This document shows positions 6,161 to 13,695 of a stretch of 15,068 nucleotides of DNA, one piece after another; position 1 is the stretch's first letter; each line of letters begins with the position of its first letter. A program made the translations under genes and the position numbers. The notes below the pieces were generated by a model. It saw only the letters and a program-made list of their open reading frames with translations. It was not told the DNA's origin and did no database searches. Source of the DNA: Clostridiaceae bacterium (lineage in GTDB: Bacteria > Bacillota > Clostridia > Saccharofermentanales > DTU023); assembly GCA_012841255.1 (NCBI GenBank), contig DUUZ01000115.1:1-15068 (forward strand), in the 5' to 3' direction.

Positions 6161-7693
6161 ATGGCAAGCATTCTTGAAATGAAACATATTACCAAACGCT
6201 TCGGTCCGGTCGTCGCCAACAAGGACGTATCCTTTTCTGTTGAAGAGGGTGAAGTGCACGCCCTCCTGGGCGAAAACGGGGCCGGCAAATCGACCCTGAT
6301 GAACATCCTCTTCGGCCTTTACGAACAGACCTCCGGTGACATCTATTACCGGGGCGAACCTTTGAATGTCCGCTCCCCCCGGGATGCCATCGACCGGGGT
6401 ATCGGCATGGTCCACCAGCACTTCATGCTGATCCCCGCCCATAGCGCCATTGAGAACGTTGTCCTGGGCTACGGCGGCAACAAGGAAGTCCTGGACCTGA
6501 AAGCTGCAGCCAAACGATTTTCGGAAATGGCCGATCGCTACCACATGAACATCGACCCCTGGGAAAAGGTGGGGAAGATGTCCGTCGGGCAGCAGCAGCG
6601 GCTGGAGATCCTGAAGGCACTTTACCGGGATGTCGATACCCTGATCCTGGACGAGCCCACGGCCGTTCTGACCCCCCAGGAGGTGGAGGGTCTTTTCGAT
6701 GTCATCCGCCAGCTGATTGCCGAGGGCAAGACCGTGATCTTCATCTCGCACAAGCTGCCAGAAATTATGGCCATCTGTGACCGCTGCACGGTCCTCCGCC
6801 AGGGCGAAGTGGCCGCGGCGGGACTTGAAGTCAAGAGTATCAAGAACCTGAACGAACTGGCCCACCTGATGGTCGGCCGGGAAGTTGAGCTGGTCACAGC
6901 CAAGACCCCCTCCGAGCCGGGAGAGGTCATCCTGGATGTGGAAGATCTGAACTACATCAATGAGAAGGGCATCCATGTCCTCAAGGATGTCAGCTTTCAG
7001 GTCCGGGCAGGGGAGATCGTAGGAGTTTGCGGCGTGGACGGAAACGGCCAGTCGGAACTGGTGAAATGCCTGACCGGACTCCTGGCGCCCGCATCCGGCA
7101 GGGTGGAACTTTTGGGCAAGGACGTGACGCACGAATCGGCCAAGAATATCCTGGATGCCGGCGTCGGCCATATTCCGGAAGACCGTCACAAGATGGGCAT
7201 GGTGGGGGCCATGAACCTCCGAGAGAATATCGCCATGGTCGACAACTACAAGGAACCTTATTCGACCAAGGGTTTCATGCACTGGCGCTGGATCGACAAG
7301 CACAGCCGTGAACTGGTACAGAAATTCTCAGTCAAGACGCCCAGCATCATGGAAAAGGCCATCAACCTGTCCGGCGGCAACCAGCAGAAAATGGTGGTCG
7401 GCCGTGAACTTTCCAGGGAAACCCATCTCCTGATTGCGGTTCACCCTTCACGCGGGCTGGATATCGGGGCCACCAAGTACATTCAGTCCCAGATCGTTGA
7501 AGCAAGAGACCGGGGGGCGGCTGTCCTCATGGTGTCGACCGAACTGGACGAAATCCTTGAGATTCCGGATCGGGTCCTAGTCATATACGGGGGCCGGATC
7601 CTGGCCTGCCTGGAGCAGGCAGCCTGCTCCAGAAACCGCCTGGGTCTCCTGATGGCGGGAATTACGGAAGACGATGAAGAACAACCGGCATAA
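6161..7693 (+). CDS. BMP-type ABC transporter ATPase with two nucleotide-binding domains
   Basis: The energising subunit, related to Bacillus YufO/NupO, 510 residues in two ABC domains. Domain 1 is complete: Walker A GENGAGKST (37-45), signature SVGQQQR (141-147), Walker B LILDEP (161-166) and switch histidine H197. Domain 2 is degenerate, as is usual in this family: the Walker A lysine is Q297 (GVDGNGQSE), the signature LSGGNQQK is intact (403-410), and the Walker B acidic pair reads VH (LLIAVHPSRGLD, 423-434). So one composite site probably hydrolyses ATP. AGGAGG (6150-6155) overlaps the stop of the preceding permease. Near the 3' end, a perfect 11-bp inverted repeat (7610-7632) encodes the stretch CLEQAACSR, which may be an insertion. 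A strong terminator follows at 7729. Confidence 0.95.
   Translation: MASILEMKHITKRFGPVVANKDVSFSVEEGEVHALLGENGAGKSTLMNILFGLYEQTSGDIYYRGEPLNVRSPRDAIDRGIGMVHQHFMLIPAHSAIENVVLGYGGNKEVLDLKAAAKRFSEMADRYHMNIDPWEKVGKMSVGQQQRLEILKALYRDVDTLILDEPTAVLTPQEVEGLFDVIRQLIAEGKTVIFISHKLPEIMAICDRCTVLRQGEVAAAGLEVKSIKNLNELAHLMVGREVELVTAKTPSEPGEVILDVEDLNYINEKGIHVLKDVSFQVRAGEIVGVCGVDGNGQSELVKCLTGLLAPASGRVELLGKDVTHESAKNILDAGVGHIPEDRHKMGMVGAMNLRENIAMVDNYKEPYSTKGFMHWRWIDKHSRELVQKFSVKTPSIMEKAINLSGGNQQKMVVGRELSRETHLLIAVHPSRGLDIGATKYIQSQIVEARDRGAAVLMVSTELDEILEIPDRVLVIYGGRILACLEQAACSRNRLGLLMAGITEDDEEQPA
7610..7632. repeat. perfect inverted repeat inside the ATPase gene
   Basis: CTGGAGCAGGC (7610-7620) and GCCTGCTCCAG (7622-7632) are perfect reverse complements around one A. 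It lies near the 3' end of the gene in frame, with no T run, so it is not a simple terminator. Confidence 0.7.
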
Positions 7694-7728
7694 GGTTCCG
7701 GACCGCCGGTTCTCCTGAACAGGTCATC

Positions 7729-7758
7729 AGAGGGCAGATTGGGCTGCCCTCTCTTTTT
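7729..7758 (+). terminator. intrinsic terminator after the ABC operon
   Basis: AGAGGGCAG (7729-7737) pairs perfectly over 9 bp with CTGCCCTCT (7744-7752) around a six-base loop, followed by C and five T (7754-7758). It ends only 23 bases before the next start codon. Confidence 0.85.
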
Positions 7759-7781
7759 AGGCGAAGAAAGAAGAGGTGTCT

Positions 7782-8504
7782 ATGTTCCATGTCAACCACC
7801 CGGTCCTTTATGGACTGGCGGCCCTGGTCATCCTGTATGTCCTGGGCCAATCTGTCTTTTTCACGGTCAAGGCCTACCAAAGAGCCCGGGAGATGGGGAT
7901 GTCCAAAAAACTCCTGGCCTCCATCATGCGGGGGTCCGCCATTTTCTCCATCGCACCGGCCATTGCCATCATCATCGGGATCATCACCCTGTCCCGCTTC
8001 ATCGGGCTTCCCCTTCCCTGGCTGCGCCTCAGCGTCGTGGGTGCCCTGACCTACGAACTCCCGGCAGCGACCTCGGCAGCGTCAGCCCTGGGGATCTCCA
8101 TGACCGATGCCCTGACGGATGCCAGGGCCTACGCCACCATCGCCTGGGTCATGACCCTGGGAAGTTTTTCGGGCCTGGTCATCATCACCTTCTTCCTGAA
8201 GAAGATGCAAAGGGGCCTGATGACCCTGAAAGCCAAGGACGAAAAATGGGGTGCCATCTTCATGGACTCGCTTTTCATCGGGATGGTGTCGGCCTTCCTG
8301 GGCATGATCTTCTCGGAGATCAGGACGGGTATTAAAGGCTGGATTCCAGTCTTCGTCATGGTTTTTTCCTCCCTCCTGATGCTGATCTTCGGTTATCTGG
8401 TAACCCGCAAGAAGATCGCCTGGCTAGAGAATTACGCCATGCCTTTCAGCATGCTGGGCGCCATGGCCTTCTCCATTCCCCTGACGGCCTGGATCGGAGG
8501 TTGA
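7782..8504 (+). CDS. DUF5058-family integral membrane protein
   Basis: A 240-residue multi-spanning membrane protein that I recognise, by pattern, as DUF5058; no biochemical function is known to me for this family. About six hydrophobic segments can be seen, near residues 8-28, 52-72, 82-105, 118-140, 160-180 and 186-207, plus a final one at 218-238. Notable are SIMRGSAIFSIAPAIAIIIG (47-66), with small residues and prolines inside the membrane, and ALTYELPAATSAASALG (88-104), which has a charged or polar YELP in a small-residue segment, as in substrate-binding regions of transporters. I placed the start at the ATG at 7782 because AAGAGG (7771-7776) is five bases upstream; a GTG at 7776 would overlap that site. 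One base separates its stop from the next gene. No promoter is evident between the terminator at 7758 and the start. Confidence 0.8.
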   Translation: MFHVNHPVLYGLAALVILYVLGQSVFFTVKAYQRAREMGMSKKLLASIMRGSAIFSIAPAIAIIIGIITLSRFIGLPLPWLRLSVVGALTYELPAATSAASALGISMTDALTDARAYATIAWVMTLGSFSGLVIITFFLKKMQRGLMTLKAKDEKWGAIFMDSLFIGMVSAFLGMIFSEIRTGIKGWIPVFVMVFSSLLMLIFGYLVTRKKIAWLENYAMPFSMLGAMAFSIPLTAWIGG

Positions 8505-8505
8505 C

Positions 8506-9159
8506 ATGAGTCTGTACGAACAAAAAATACACCGCTGGGGAAGAATCTCCGGCATCCTGGCCCTGATCATGTTCACGGCCTATCCGCTGCTCCTCAGCAT
8601 CTATTTCAAGGCCTGGCCCTATCTGGGTGCCCTGGGCAAGGGGCTCTTGGGGGTCATCCCCATCTTCTATACGGTCGGGGTCATCGAGGCCTTCACCTAC
8701 GGCCCCATGCTGGGGGCCGGCGGTTCCTATCTGAGCTTTGTCACAGGCAACATCACCAACCTGAAGGCACCCTGTGCCATCAATGCCATGAAGGTGGCCA
8801 AGGCGGAACCGGGAACTCCGGAAGGCGAGGTCATCTCGACCCTGGCCATCGGCATCTCCTCCATCGTGACGACCCTGATTCTCTTTTTGGGAATGGTGCT
8901 TCTGAGCAGCATCGCGCCCATACTGGAGTCCCCCACCCTGGCGCCTGCTTTCGCCAATATCCTTCCCGCCCTCTTCGGCGGTCTGGCGGTGGTCTTTGTG
9001 TCGCGGAACTGGAAGATTGCTGTAGGCCCCATGGCCTTCATGCTGATCCTCTTTATTGTCCAGCCCGGTCTGGCCAGTGCCGTCAGTCTCCTGGTACCTG
9101 TGGGGGCTGTCTTCGCCATCGGGGTCTCCCGTGTCCTTTATAAAAGAGGGGTCATCTGA
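8506..9159 (+). CDS. integral membrane protein, partner of the DUF5058 protein, function unknown
   Basis: I do not recognise this 217-residue protein with confidence. It has about five or six hydrophobic segments: roughly residues 14-34, 43-63, 105-130, 142-166 and 170-212. Between the second and third lies a conserved-looking stretch, YGPMLGAGGSYLSFVTGNIT (65-84) followed by NLKAPCAINAMKVAKAEPG, rich in glycine and polar residues, which resembles a re-entrant or substrate-contacting loop. GGAGG (8496-8500), inside the end of the DUF5058 gene, lies five bases before the ATG, and one base separates the two genes, so they are almost surely made together. A two-subunit transporter is a reasonable inference; it is not shown. 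A bidirectional terminator follows at 9188. Confidence 0.85.
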   Translation: MSLYEQKIHRWGRISGILALIMFTAYPLLLSIYFKAWPYLGALGKGLLGVIPIFYTVGVIEAFTYGPMLGAGGSYLSFVTGNITNLKAPCAINAMKVAKAEPGTPEGEVISTLAIGISSIVTTLILFLGMVLLSSIAPILESPTLAPAFANILPALFGGLAVVFVSRNWKIAVGPMAFMLILFIVQPGLASAVSLLVPVGAVFAIGVSRVLYKRGVI

Positions 9160-9187
9160 TTCTGGCTCGTCCGTCTTTTGCCAAGAG

Positions 9188-9222
9188 ATGAAAAGGGCTC
9201 CCGCGCCGGGAGTCCTTTTCAT
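9188..9222. terminator. bidirectional terminator between convergent genes
   Basis: A 16-bp stem (9188-9203 with 9207-9222), with a single G-T pair and a CGC loop, has CTCCCG/CGGGAG as its core and a GAAAAGG/CCTTTTC flank. The flank gives a T run on both strands. It sits between the convergent DUF5058-partner and flavin-reductase genes. Confidence 0.85.
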
Positions 9223-9247
9223 TCTTTGATATTCGGCAGATCTTTTC

Positions 9248-9763
9248 TTATTTGGAGCCGGCTTTCAGGATTTTCAGGATCTCTCCGATGAAAACATGGT
9301 GAAGCCCGCCGTCGTACCAGTCCTCCATGATCCGCATGCCCGGCAGGAAATCCTCCTCCCGCAAGCGGGGGACGGCCATGGTCCGGCAGATGAAGACGGT
9401 ATCTGCCTCCTCGAAATAGGGGACCCCCTCTTCAAAGGCCAGGGTCAGGCCGCTTTTTTGGATCTTGTCCTCATCCCGGCCGGAGACCCTTCCCAGGTAG
9501 CTGATCAGGTCGTCCATCTCACGGCCCGGGGGCAGGGCGGAGAAGGAAAAACTGTCTGCCTTTTCAAGCAGGGAGAAGCTATGGCGTTCGGGGCGTACGG
9601 TGGCATAGACTGCGTTTTTCCCCCAGATGCGGCCCAGGCCTCCCCAGCCGACCGTCATGGTGTTGATCCTCGCCCCGTCCCGGACGGTGAGGAGCATGCC
9701 CCGCTCCAGCAGGCTGAAGGGGCTTTCATTGAAGTCCTGTGCTTCCAGAATTGAAAAAGGCAT
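9248..9763 (-). CDS. flavin reductase-like (flavoredoxin-type) FMN-binding protein
   Basis: A cytoplasmic 171-residue protein of the flavin reductase-like/flavoredoxin family, a split-barrel FMN binder. NTMTVGWGGLGRIWGKNAVY (34-53) followed by VRPERHS (56-62) is the FMN-binding signature of the flavoredoxin branch, and YLGRVSGRDEDK (89-100) is the second family motif. These proteins pass electrons through FMN; the physiological donor and acceptor here are unknown. It is the last gene of a trkA, trkH operon with only 21 bases after trkH. The ribosome binding site is ordinary in strength, with AAAGGAAAT about ten bases upstream and AAGG right before the ATG. It ends at the bidirectional terminator. 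Confidence 0.88.
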   Translation of the reverse strand: MPFSILEAQDFNESPFSLLERGMLLTVRDGARINTMTVGWGGLGRIWGKNAVYATVRPERHSFSLLEKADSFSFSALPPGREMDDLISYLGRVSGRDEDKIQKSGLTLAFEEGVPYFEEADTVFICRTMAVPRLREEDFLPGMRIMEDWYDGGLHHVFIGEILKILKAGSK

Positions 9764-9784
9764 CCTTGTTATTTCCTTTCCTTT

Positions 9785-11236
9785 TTAAGAGGTCCGCTTC
9801 CAGGTCTTGGGAGAGAAGAAGAGGAGGAGGGGCAGAAGTTCCAGACGCCCGCCCAGCATGAGAAAGCTCATCACTATTTTTGTAAAGGGTTTAAAGGCGG
9901 AGAAGTTGGAGGCCGGTCCGACTGCTGCAAGGCCCGGCCCCACATTGTTGACGGCGGTCGCAGCCGAAGAGAAGGCTGTCATGAGGTCGGGGCTGTCCAG
10001 GGACAGGAGGACGGTGCCCAGCCCCAGGAAGAGCAGGTAAAGACAGAGGTAGCGGAGGACCGACTGCTTTCGTTCCCCCGAGAGGATCTCCCCATCCAGG
10101 CGGATTGCGACGACCTGGCGGGGATCCCTGGACCGGGTGATGTGGGCCTTGGCTGACTTCAGGTAGATGACAAAACGGGAGACCTTGAGTCCGCCGCCCG
10201 TGGACCCAGCCGAAGCCCCCAGGAGCATGACGAAGAGGATGAGCATCTGGCTGACCAGCGGCCAGAGGGCGAAATTCTGTGTCGCATAGCCGGTGGTGCT
10301 CATGATGGAACTGACGGTGAAAAAGGAATGTTCCAGGGCATGCCCGGCCGAGGGGGACTGGGGGTAGACCGACAGTCCGAGCAGGAGCGAGACCCCAAGG
10401 TAGATGCCCAGGTACCAGCGCAGCTCCTCACTCCTGACCGCCTGGCGGATTCCCCTTTTCAGGGCCATGAAATAGACCTGGAAGTTGACGCCGAACAGGA
10501 CCATGGCGACAGTCAGAACCCAGTTGATGTAGGAGCTGTTGTAAAAGCCGATACTGGCATTCTTGCTGGAGAAGCCTCCGGTTCCGGCCGCTCCCAGCCC
10601 GTGGATCAGGGAGTCGAAGACGGGCATGCCGCCTAGGATCAGGAGGAGGATGGTCAAGAGGGTCATGACAAAATAGATGGCGTAGAGGATGATGGCTGTT
10701 TTCCTTATCCGGGAGACCAGCTTGCCGAAATAGGGGCCGGGCATCTCGGCTTTCATCAGGTTGACGGAATCCGCGCTGGTATCGGTTTCCAGGATGAAGG
10801 CGAAAACCAGGACCCCCATGCCGCCGACAAAGTGCGTGAAACTGCGCCAAAAAAGAGCGAAGTGGGCCATCTTCTCCACATCGGTCAGGATGGTGGAGCC
10901 GGTGGTCGTCAGACCGGATACCGATTCGAAGAAGGCGTCGACAAAGGAGGGAATCTCACCGGCCAGCATGAAGGCAAAGGCGCCGGCCAGGGAGACCAGG
11001 AGCCAGGTCATGAAGGTGGTGACCATGCCTTCGCTTATTCTGAGCCGGACCCGGCCGGGACGGCGGAGGGTCATAAGGCTGCCCAGGAGAAAAAGGACGG
11101 CGGCCACAAGTCCGAAACTCATGAGGGCCGCAAGAGTCTCACGGTAGAAGACCGCCACCAGAATGGGGGTCAGAAAGAGGAGCGAGCAGATCTGCAGGAG
11201 CCTGCCCTGGACGAAGCGGAGTGTTGCGAAGCCCAC
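9785..11236 (-). CDS. trkH: TrkH/KtrB-family potassium uptake channel subunit
   Basis: The membrane channel subunit of a Trk/Ktr potassium system, 483 residues. Four pore-loop repeats with their selectivity-filter glycines are present: SGLTTTGST (107-115), AAGTGGFSS (216-224), SIMSTTGYAT (310-319) and AVNNVGPG (428-435). The conserved ASAGSTGGGLKVSR (341-354) follows the third loop, and GGRLELLPLL (462-471) is the usual C-terminal motif. The start is a GTG (fwd 11234-11236): trkA ends just two bases before it, and GGGAG lies eight bases upstream. No internal ATG gives a complete protein. With TrkA upstream it would form a gated K+ uptake system, and the two-base gap suggests coupled synthesis. 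Confidence 0.95.
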   Translation of the reverse strand: MGFATLRFVQGRLLQICSLLFLTPILVAVFYRETLAALMSFGLVAAVLFLLGSLMTLRRPGRVRLRISEGMVTTFMTWLLVSLAGAFAFMLAGEIPSFVDAFFESVSGLTTTGSTILTDVEKMAHFALFWRSFTHFVGGMGVLVFAFILETDTSADSVNLMKAEMPGPYFGKLVSRIRKTAIILYAIYFVMTLLTILLLILGGMPVFDSLIHGLGAAGTGGFSSKNASIGFYNSSYINWVLTVAMVLFGVNFQVYFMALKRGIRQAVRSEELRWYLGIYLGVSLLLGLSVYPQSPSAGHALEHSFFTVSSIMSTTGYATQNFALWPLVSQMLILFVMLLGASAGSTGGGLKVSRFVIYLKSAKAHITRSRDPRQVVAIRLDGEILSGERKQSVLRYLCLYLLFLGLGTVLLSLDSPDLMTAFSSAATAVNNVGPGLAAVGPASNFSAFKPFTKIVMSFLMLGGRLELLPLLLFFSPKTWKRTS

Positions 11237-11238
11237 GG

Positions 11239-12597
11239 TCAGTCTCCCAGGATATCGTCCAGGTCCACGAGGCGGGAGCCGGTTGAAATGACGATGACCC
11301 GGTCGCCTGCAAGGATTCGGTCCTGGCCGCCGGGGAAGATGATCTCCTGGCCCCGGACGATGCAGGCCAGGCGGAGCGAGGGTCTCAGGTTGAGCTCCAG
11401 CAGGGTCTTGTCCAGCACCTGGCTTTCCTTGCCTGCCACAAATTCCAGGGCCTCCACCCTGCCCTCCTCAAAACGGTAGACGGCCTCGACTGCGGAAGCC
11501 CTTGAATTCTCCAGCGACCGGATGGCCCGGACGATCTCGTCCCGGACGATGTGATGGGGGGTCAGGATATTCTGGAGTTCGGAATCGCCCAGGATGTCCA
11601 GAAGCTTGGTCCGGTTGATCTTGGTGATGGTTTTGGGGACCCCGTGGTGGGAGGCGGCCATGGAAGCCAGGACATTCTCTTCATCGATCCCGGTCAGGGC
11701 GATGAAGGCATCATAATGTTTGATATTGCTCTCTTCAAGAACCCGGGGATCTGTACCGTCGGCCCGGATGACATCCACCCAGGGATAGTGCTTGTAAATG
11801 AGTTCGGCCATCTTCCGGTCCCGTTCAATCAGTTTGACGGTGTAGCGTTTTGTGTCCATCAGCCCCAGGAGCCAGTAGACGATGGCTCCGCCGCCTGTGA
11901 TCAGGACCCGCTTGATCTTGGGGGCCATGGTGTTGGTGCGGGCATAGAAGCTTTGCAAGGTGTCTACCTTGCCCGTCACGTGGATGGTATCTCCGGGCTG
12001 GATCACGGTGCGGCCGTCGGGGATGAAGACCGAGCCCTCCCGGCGGATGACACAGACCATCAGGTCAAGACCGCATTCTTCCTTGAAATCCAGCATGGGC
12101 ATGCCGGCCAGGATGCTTTTCTCGGGAACCTTGACTGCCACGATATGGACCTTACCGCGGATGAAACTTTCCACCGAGATGGCCGAGGGATAGCGGAGCA
12201 TGCGCATAATCTCCTGGGCGGATTCCAGATTGGGGTTGATGACGGCGTCGATTCCCAGGCTGGTCCGGAAGAGGGAGGCCGTGGTGCTGTAGTCAGGGTT
12301 GACAACGCGGGCAAAGGTCTTGCGGGCACCCAGTTTCTGGGCAATGATGGCGGAAACCAGGTTGACTTCATCGGAACCGGTCAAGGCCAGAAAAACATCA
12401 CAGGTGGAAACGCCGGCCTCCTCAAGAACCAGGTGGCTGGCCGCATTCCCCACGACCCCGGAAAGATCGTAGCTTTCCATGGTGGATTCGAAGACTTCCT
12501 CTTCTTTTTCAATGACGGTGACATCGTGGCCGTCGGCCACCAGCTCCCCCGCGATGGTGCGGCCGTATTTGCCGGCCCCCGCGATAATAATCTGCAT
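11239..12597 (-). CDS. trkA: TrkA, cytoplasmic gating subunit of potassium uptake
   Basis: The regulatory ring protein that gates TrkH in response to bound nucleotides, 452 residues in the usual duplicated RCK layout. RCK-N 1 (1-120) has the Rossmann glycine motif GAGKYG (7-12) and the ribose-binding acidic residue E30. RCK-C 1 covers about 135-220. RCK-N 2 begins at about 228; its glycine motif is GGGAIV (235-240), so the last glycine is lost and nucleotide binding may be weak there. RCK-C 2 covers about 365-450. GGGAGA lies six bases upstream of the ATG (fwd 12604-12609). trkA is the first gene of a trkA, trkH, flavin-reductase operon. RCK-C domains of related Ktr proteins bind c-di-AMP; whether this one does cannot be read from sequence. 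Confidence 0.95.
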   Translation of the reverse strand: MQIIIAGAGKYGRTIAGELVADGHDVTVIEKEEEVFESTMESYDLSGVVGNAASHLVLEEAGVSTCDVFLALTGSDEVNLVSAIIAQKLGARKTFARVVNPDYSTTASLFRTSLGIDAVINPNLESAQEIMRMLRYPSAISVESFIRGKVHIVAVKVPEKSILAGMPMLDFKEECGLDLMVCVIRREGSVFIPDGRTVIQPGDTIHVTGKVDTLQSFYARTNTMAPKIKRVLITGGGAIVYWLLGLMDTKRYTVKLIERDRKMAELIYKHYPWVDVIRADGTDPRVLEESNIKHYDAFIALTGIDEENVLASMAASHHGVPKTITKINRTKLLDILGDSELQNILTPHHIVRDEIVRAIRSLENSRASAVEAVYRFEEGRVEALEFVAGKESQVLDKTLLELNLRPSLRLACIVRGQEIIFPGGQDRILAGDRVIVISTGSRLVDLDDILGD

Positions 12598-12660
12598 GGC
12601 GTATCTCCCTTGCCGGTGATCTTCCTATTATGGCCCATTCTAACGCAATAAAGGCCCTGA

Positions 12661-12686
12661 AAAGCAAAGAGGGAGTTTCCTCCCTC
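12661..12686 (-). terminator. intrinsic terminator after the cell wall hydrolase gene
   Basis: Read on the minus strand, GAGGGAG pairs perfectly with CTCCCTC (12669-12686) around a GAAA tetraloop, followed by TTTGCTTT (12661-12668). It would end the message of the upstream hydrolase gene and insulate trkA. Confidence 0.7.
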
Positions 12687-12711
12687 CTGTCAGCGGTCAG
12701 ATGTTTTGGTC

Positions 12712-13695
12712 CTAGCGCCAGCGGCTGAAGAAACGGACCGCGTGCCGCTGAACGATGAATTTCTGGGTCTCGTGCCAGCCGCTCTTGACCAGGTTGCTGG
12801 CATAGAAGTAATAGATGGGATGCTGGACACCGCTGCCGCCTTCGTCAAAGACGTAGGCCACGGCCCGCTTCACCGCATCGGTCACATTCTTCTTGATGGG
12901 AGCGGTGTAGCCGTACTTGCGCTTAATGGTGGCGGCACTGTTGGTGCCTTCCTTGAGCATGGAATCCCGGATGCACTGGGCCACGAGAACGGCGCCAATG
13001 TAGTCCGTGCCCCACTCTCCCATGACCAGGCCTTCCAGGGCCTGACGGTCGGATACCTTGAGAGGCTGACCCTTGTAGTTTTTGTCGGGGTTTGAAATCT
13101 GGATCAGGAACTTCCCGCCGGAGGTCTGGCTGCTGCCGGAATCAACCTTGTCGGCGGCTTCTTTAGCCAGTTCCTTCTCCCGGGCTTCAGCCCTGGCCTT
13201 TTCGGCCTGGCGCTCTTTCTCCCGGGCTGCGGCTTTTTCTTTTTCCGCCTGAATCTCCCGTTCCCGGGCTTCGGCCTTTTCTTTTTCAAGCCTGTCTTTT
13301 TCTTGAAGGAGTGTATCCAGGGCCAGAGGCTTGGCCAGCTCCTTGCTGGCTTCATGTTCAGAACCGAGAATGAAAAGTGCGAACTCTTCTTTTCGCTCGT
13401 TCCGTTTATTCAGTTTTTCCAGGGACTCCTGGTCTTCTTCCTCATCTTCGACCCCGGGGATCTGTTCCATATGGCGGTCGATGGTGTTCTCCTCCAAAAT
13501 AAGGAGGTCTTCTGCGCCTTGCGGCAGTAAAGGCGGTTCGTCGTCGTCGGCGGAGGCGGCTTCCATGAATGCACCAGAGACTGGTCCGCCCACTTCTGCA
13601 AGCTTGGCAGAGGCGACCGGGATGACGGCCATGGAGGCGACCAGAATGGTACTCAGAACCCTCTTGCCGTGATTAAGAATCCGTTTGTATAGCAT
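12712..13695 (-). CDS. secreted protein with coiled-coil repeats and a SleB-like cell wall hydrolase domain
   Basis: A predicted 327-residue exported protein. Residues 1-30 form a Sec signal peptide ending in VASA, with cleavage before KLAEVGG. An acidic linker follows (DDDEPP and EDEEEDQE), then a charged coiled coil at about 130-180 containing three tandem 14-residue units (137-178). The C-terminal domain, from about residue 219, begins LEGLVMGEWGTDYIGAVLVA and has VQHPIYYFYASNLV (290-303) and WHETQKF (307-313). This pattern recalls SleB-type (hydrolase 2) peptidoglycan hydrolases, with E227 as the candidate catalytic acid. The open frame extends 111 codons upstream, but that part is unlike protein; the chosen ATG starts the signal peptide. 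Its ribosome site (AAAGTGAG) is weak. The sequence assignment of the domain is moderate; a role in wall remodelling is inferred. Confidence 0.75.
   Translation of the reverse strand: MLYKRILNHGKRVLSTILVASMAVIPVASAKLAEVGGPVSGAFMEAASADDDEPPLLPQGAEDLLILEENTIDRHMEQIPGVEDEEEDQESLEKLNKRNERKEEFALFILGSEHEASKELAKPLALDTLLQEKDRLEKEKAEAREREIQAEKEKAAAREKERQAEKARAEAREKELAKEAADKVDSGSSQTSGGKFLIQISNPDKNYKGQPLKVSDRQALEGLVMGEWGTDYIGAVLVAQCIRDSMLKEGTNSAATIKRKYGYTAPIKKNVTDAVKRAVAYVFDEGGSGVQHPIYYFYASNLVKSGWHETQKFIVQRHAVRFFSRWR
13162..13287 (-). repeat. three tandem 42-bp (14-residue) coiled-coil repeats
   Basis: Codons for residues 137-178 form three consecutive 14-residue units: EKEKAEAREREIQA, EKEKAAAREKERQA and EKARAEAREKELAK. 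The 42-bp period is also visible in the DNA through repeated CCCGGGCT and CTTTTTC blocks. Confidence 0.8.

Noticed and set aside
6041..7303. 420-codon open frame on the minus strand opposite the ABC ATPase
   Set aside because: It mirrors an intact, conserved ATPase and shows no recognisable domain.
11551..12651. 366-codon open frame on the plus strand opposite trkA
   Set aside because: It is antisense to a clear TrkA gene and is rich in D, G and H as expected of a shadow frame in GC-rich DNA.
12620..12668. Promoter for trkA (TTGCTT and TAGAAT on the minus strand)
   Set aside because: The spacing is 19 bases and the -35 box lies inside the preceding terminator's T run, so support is too weak.
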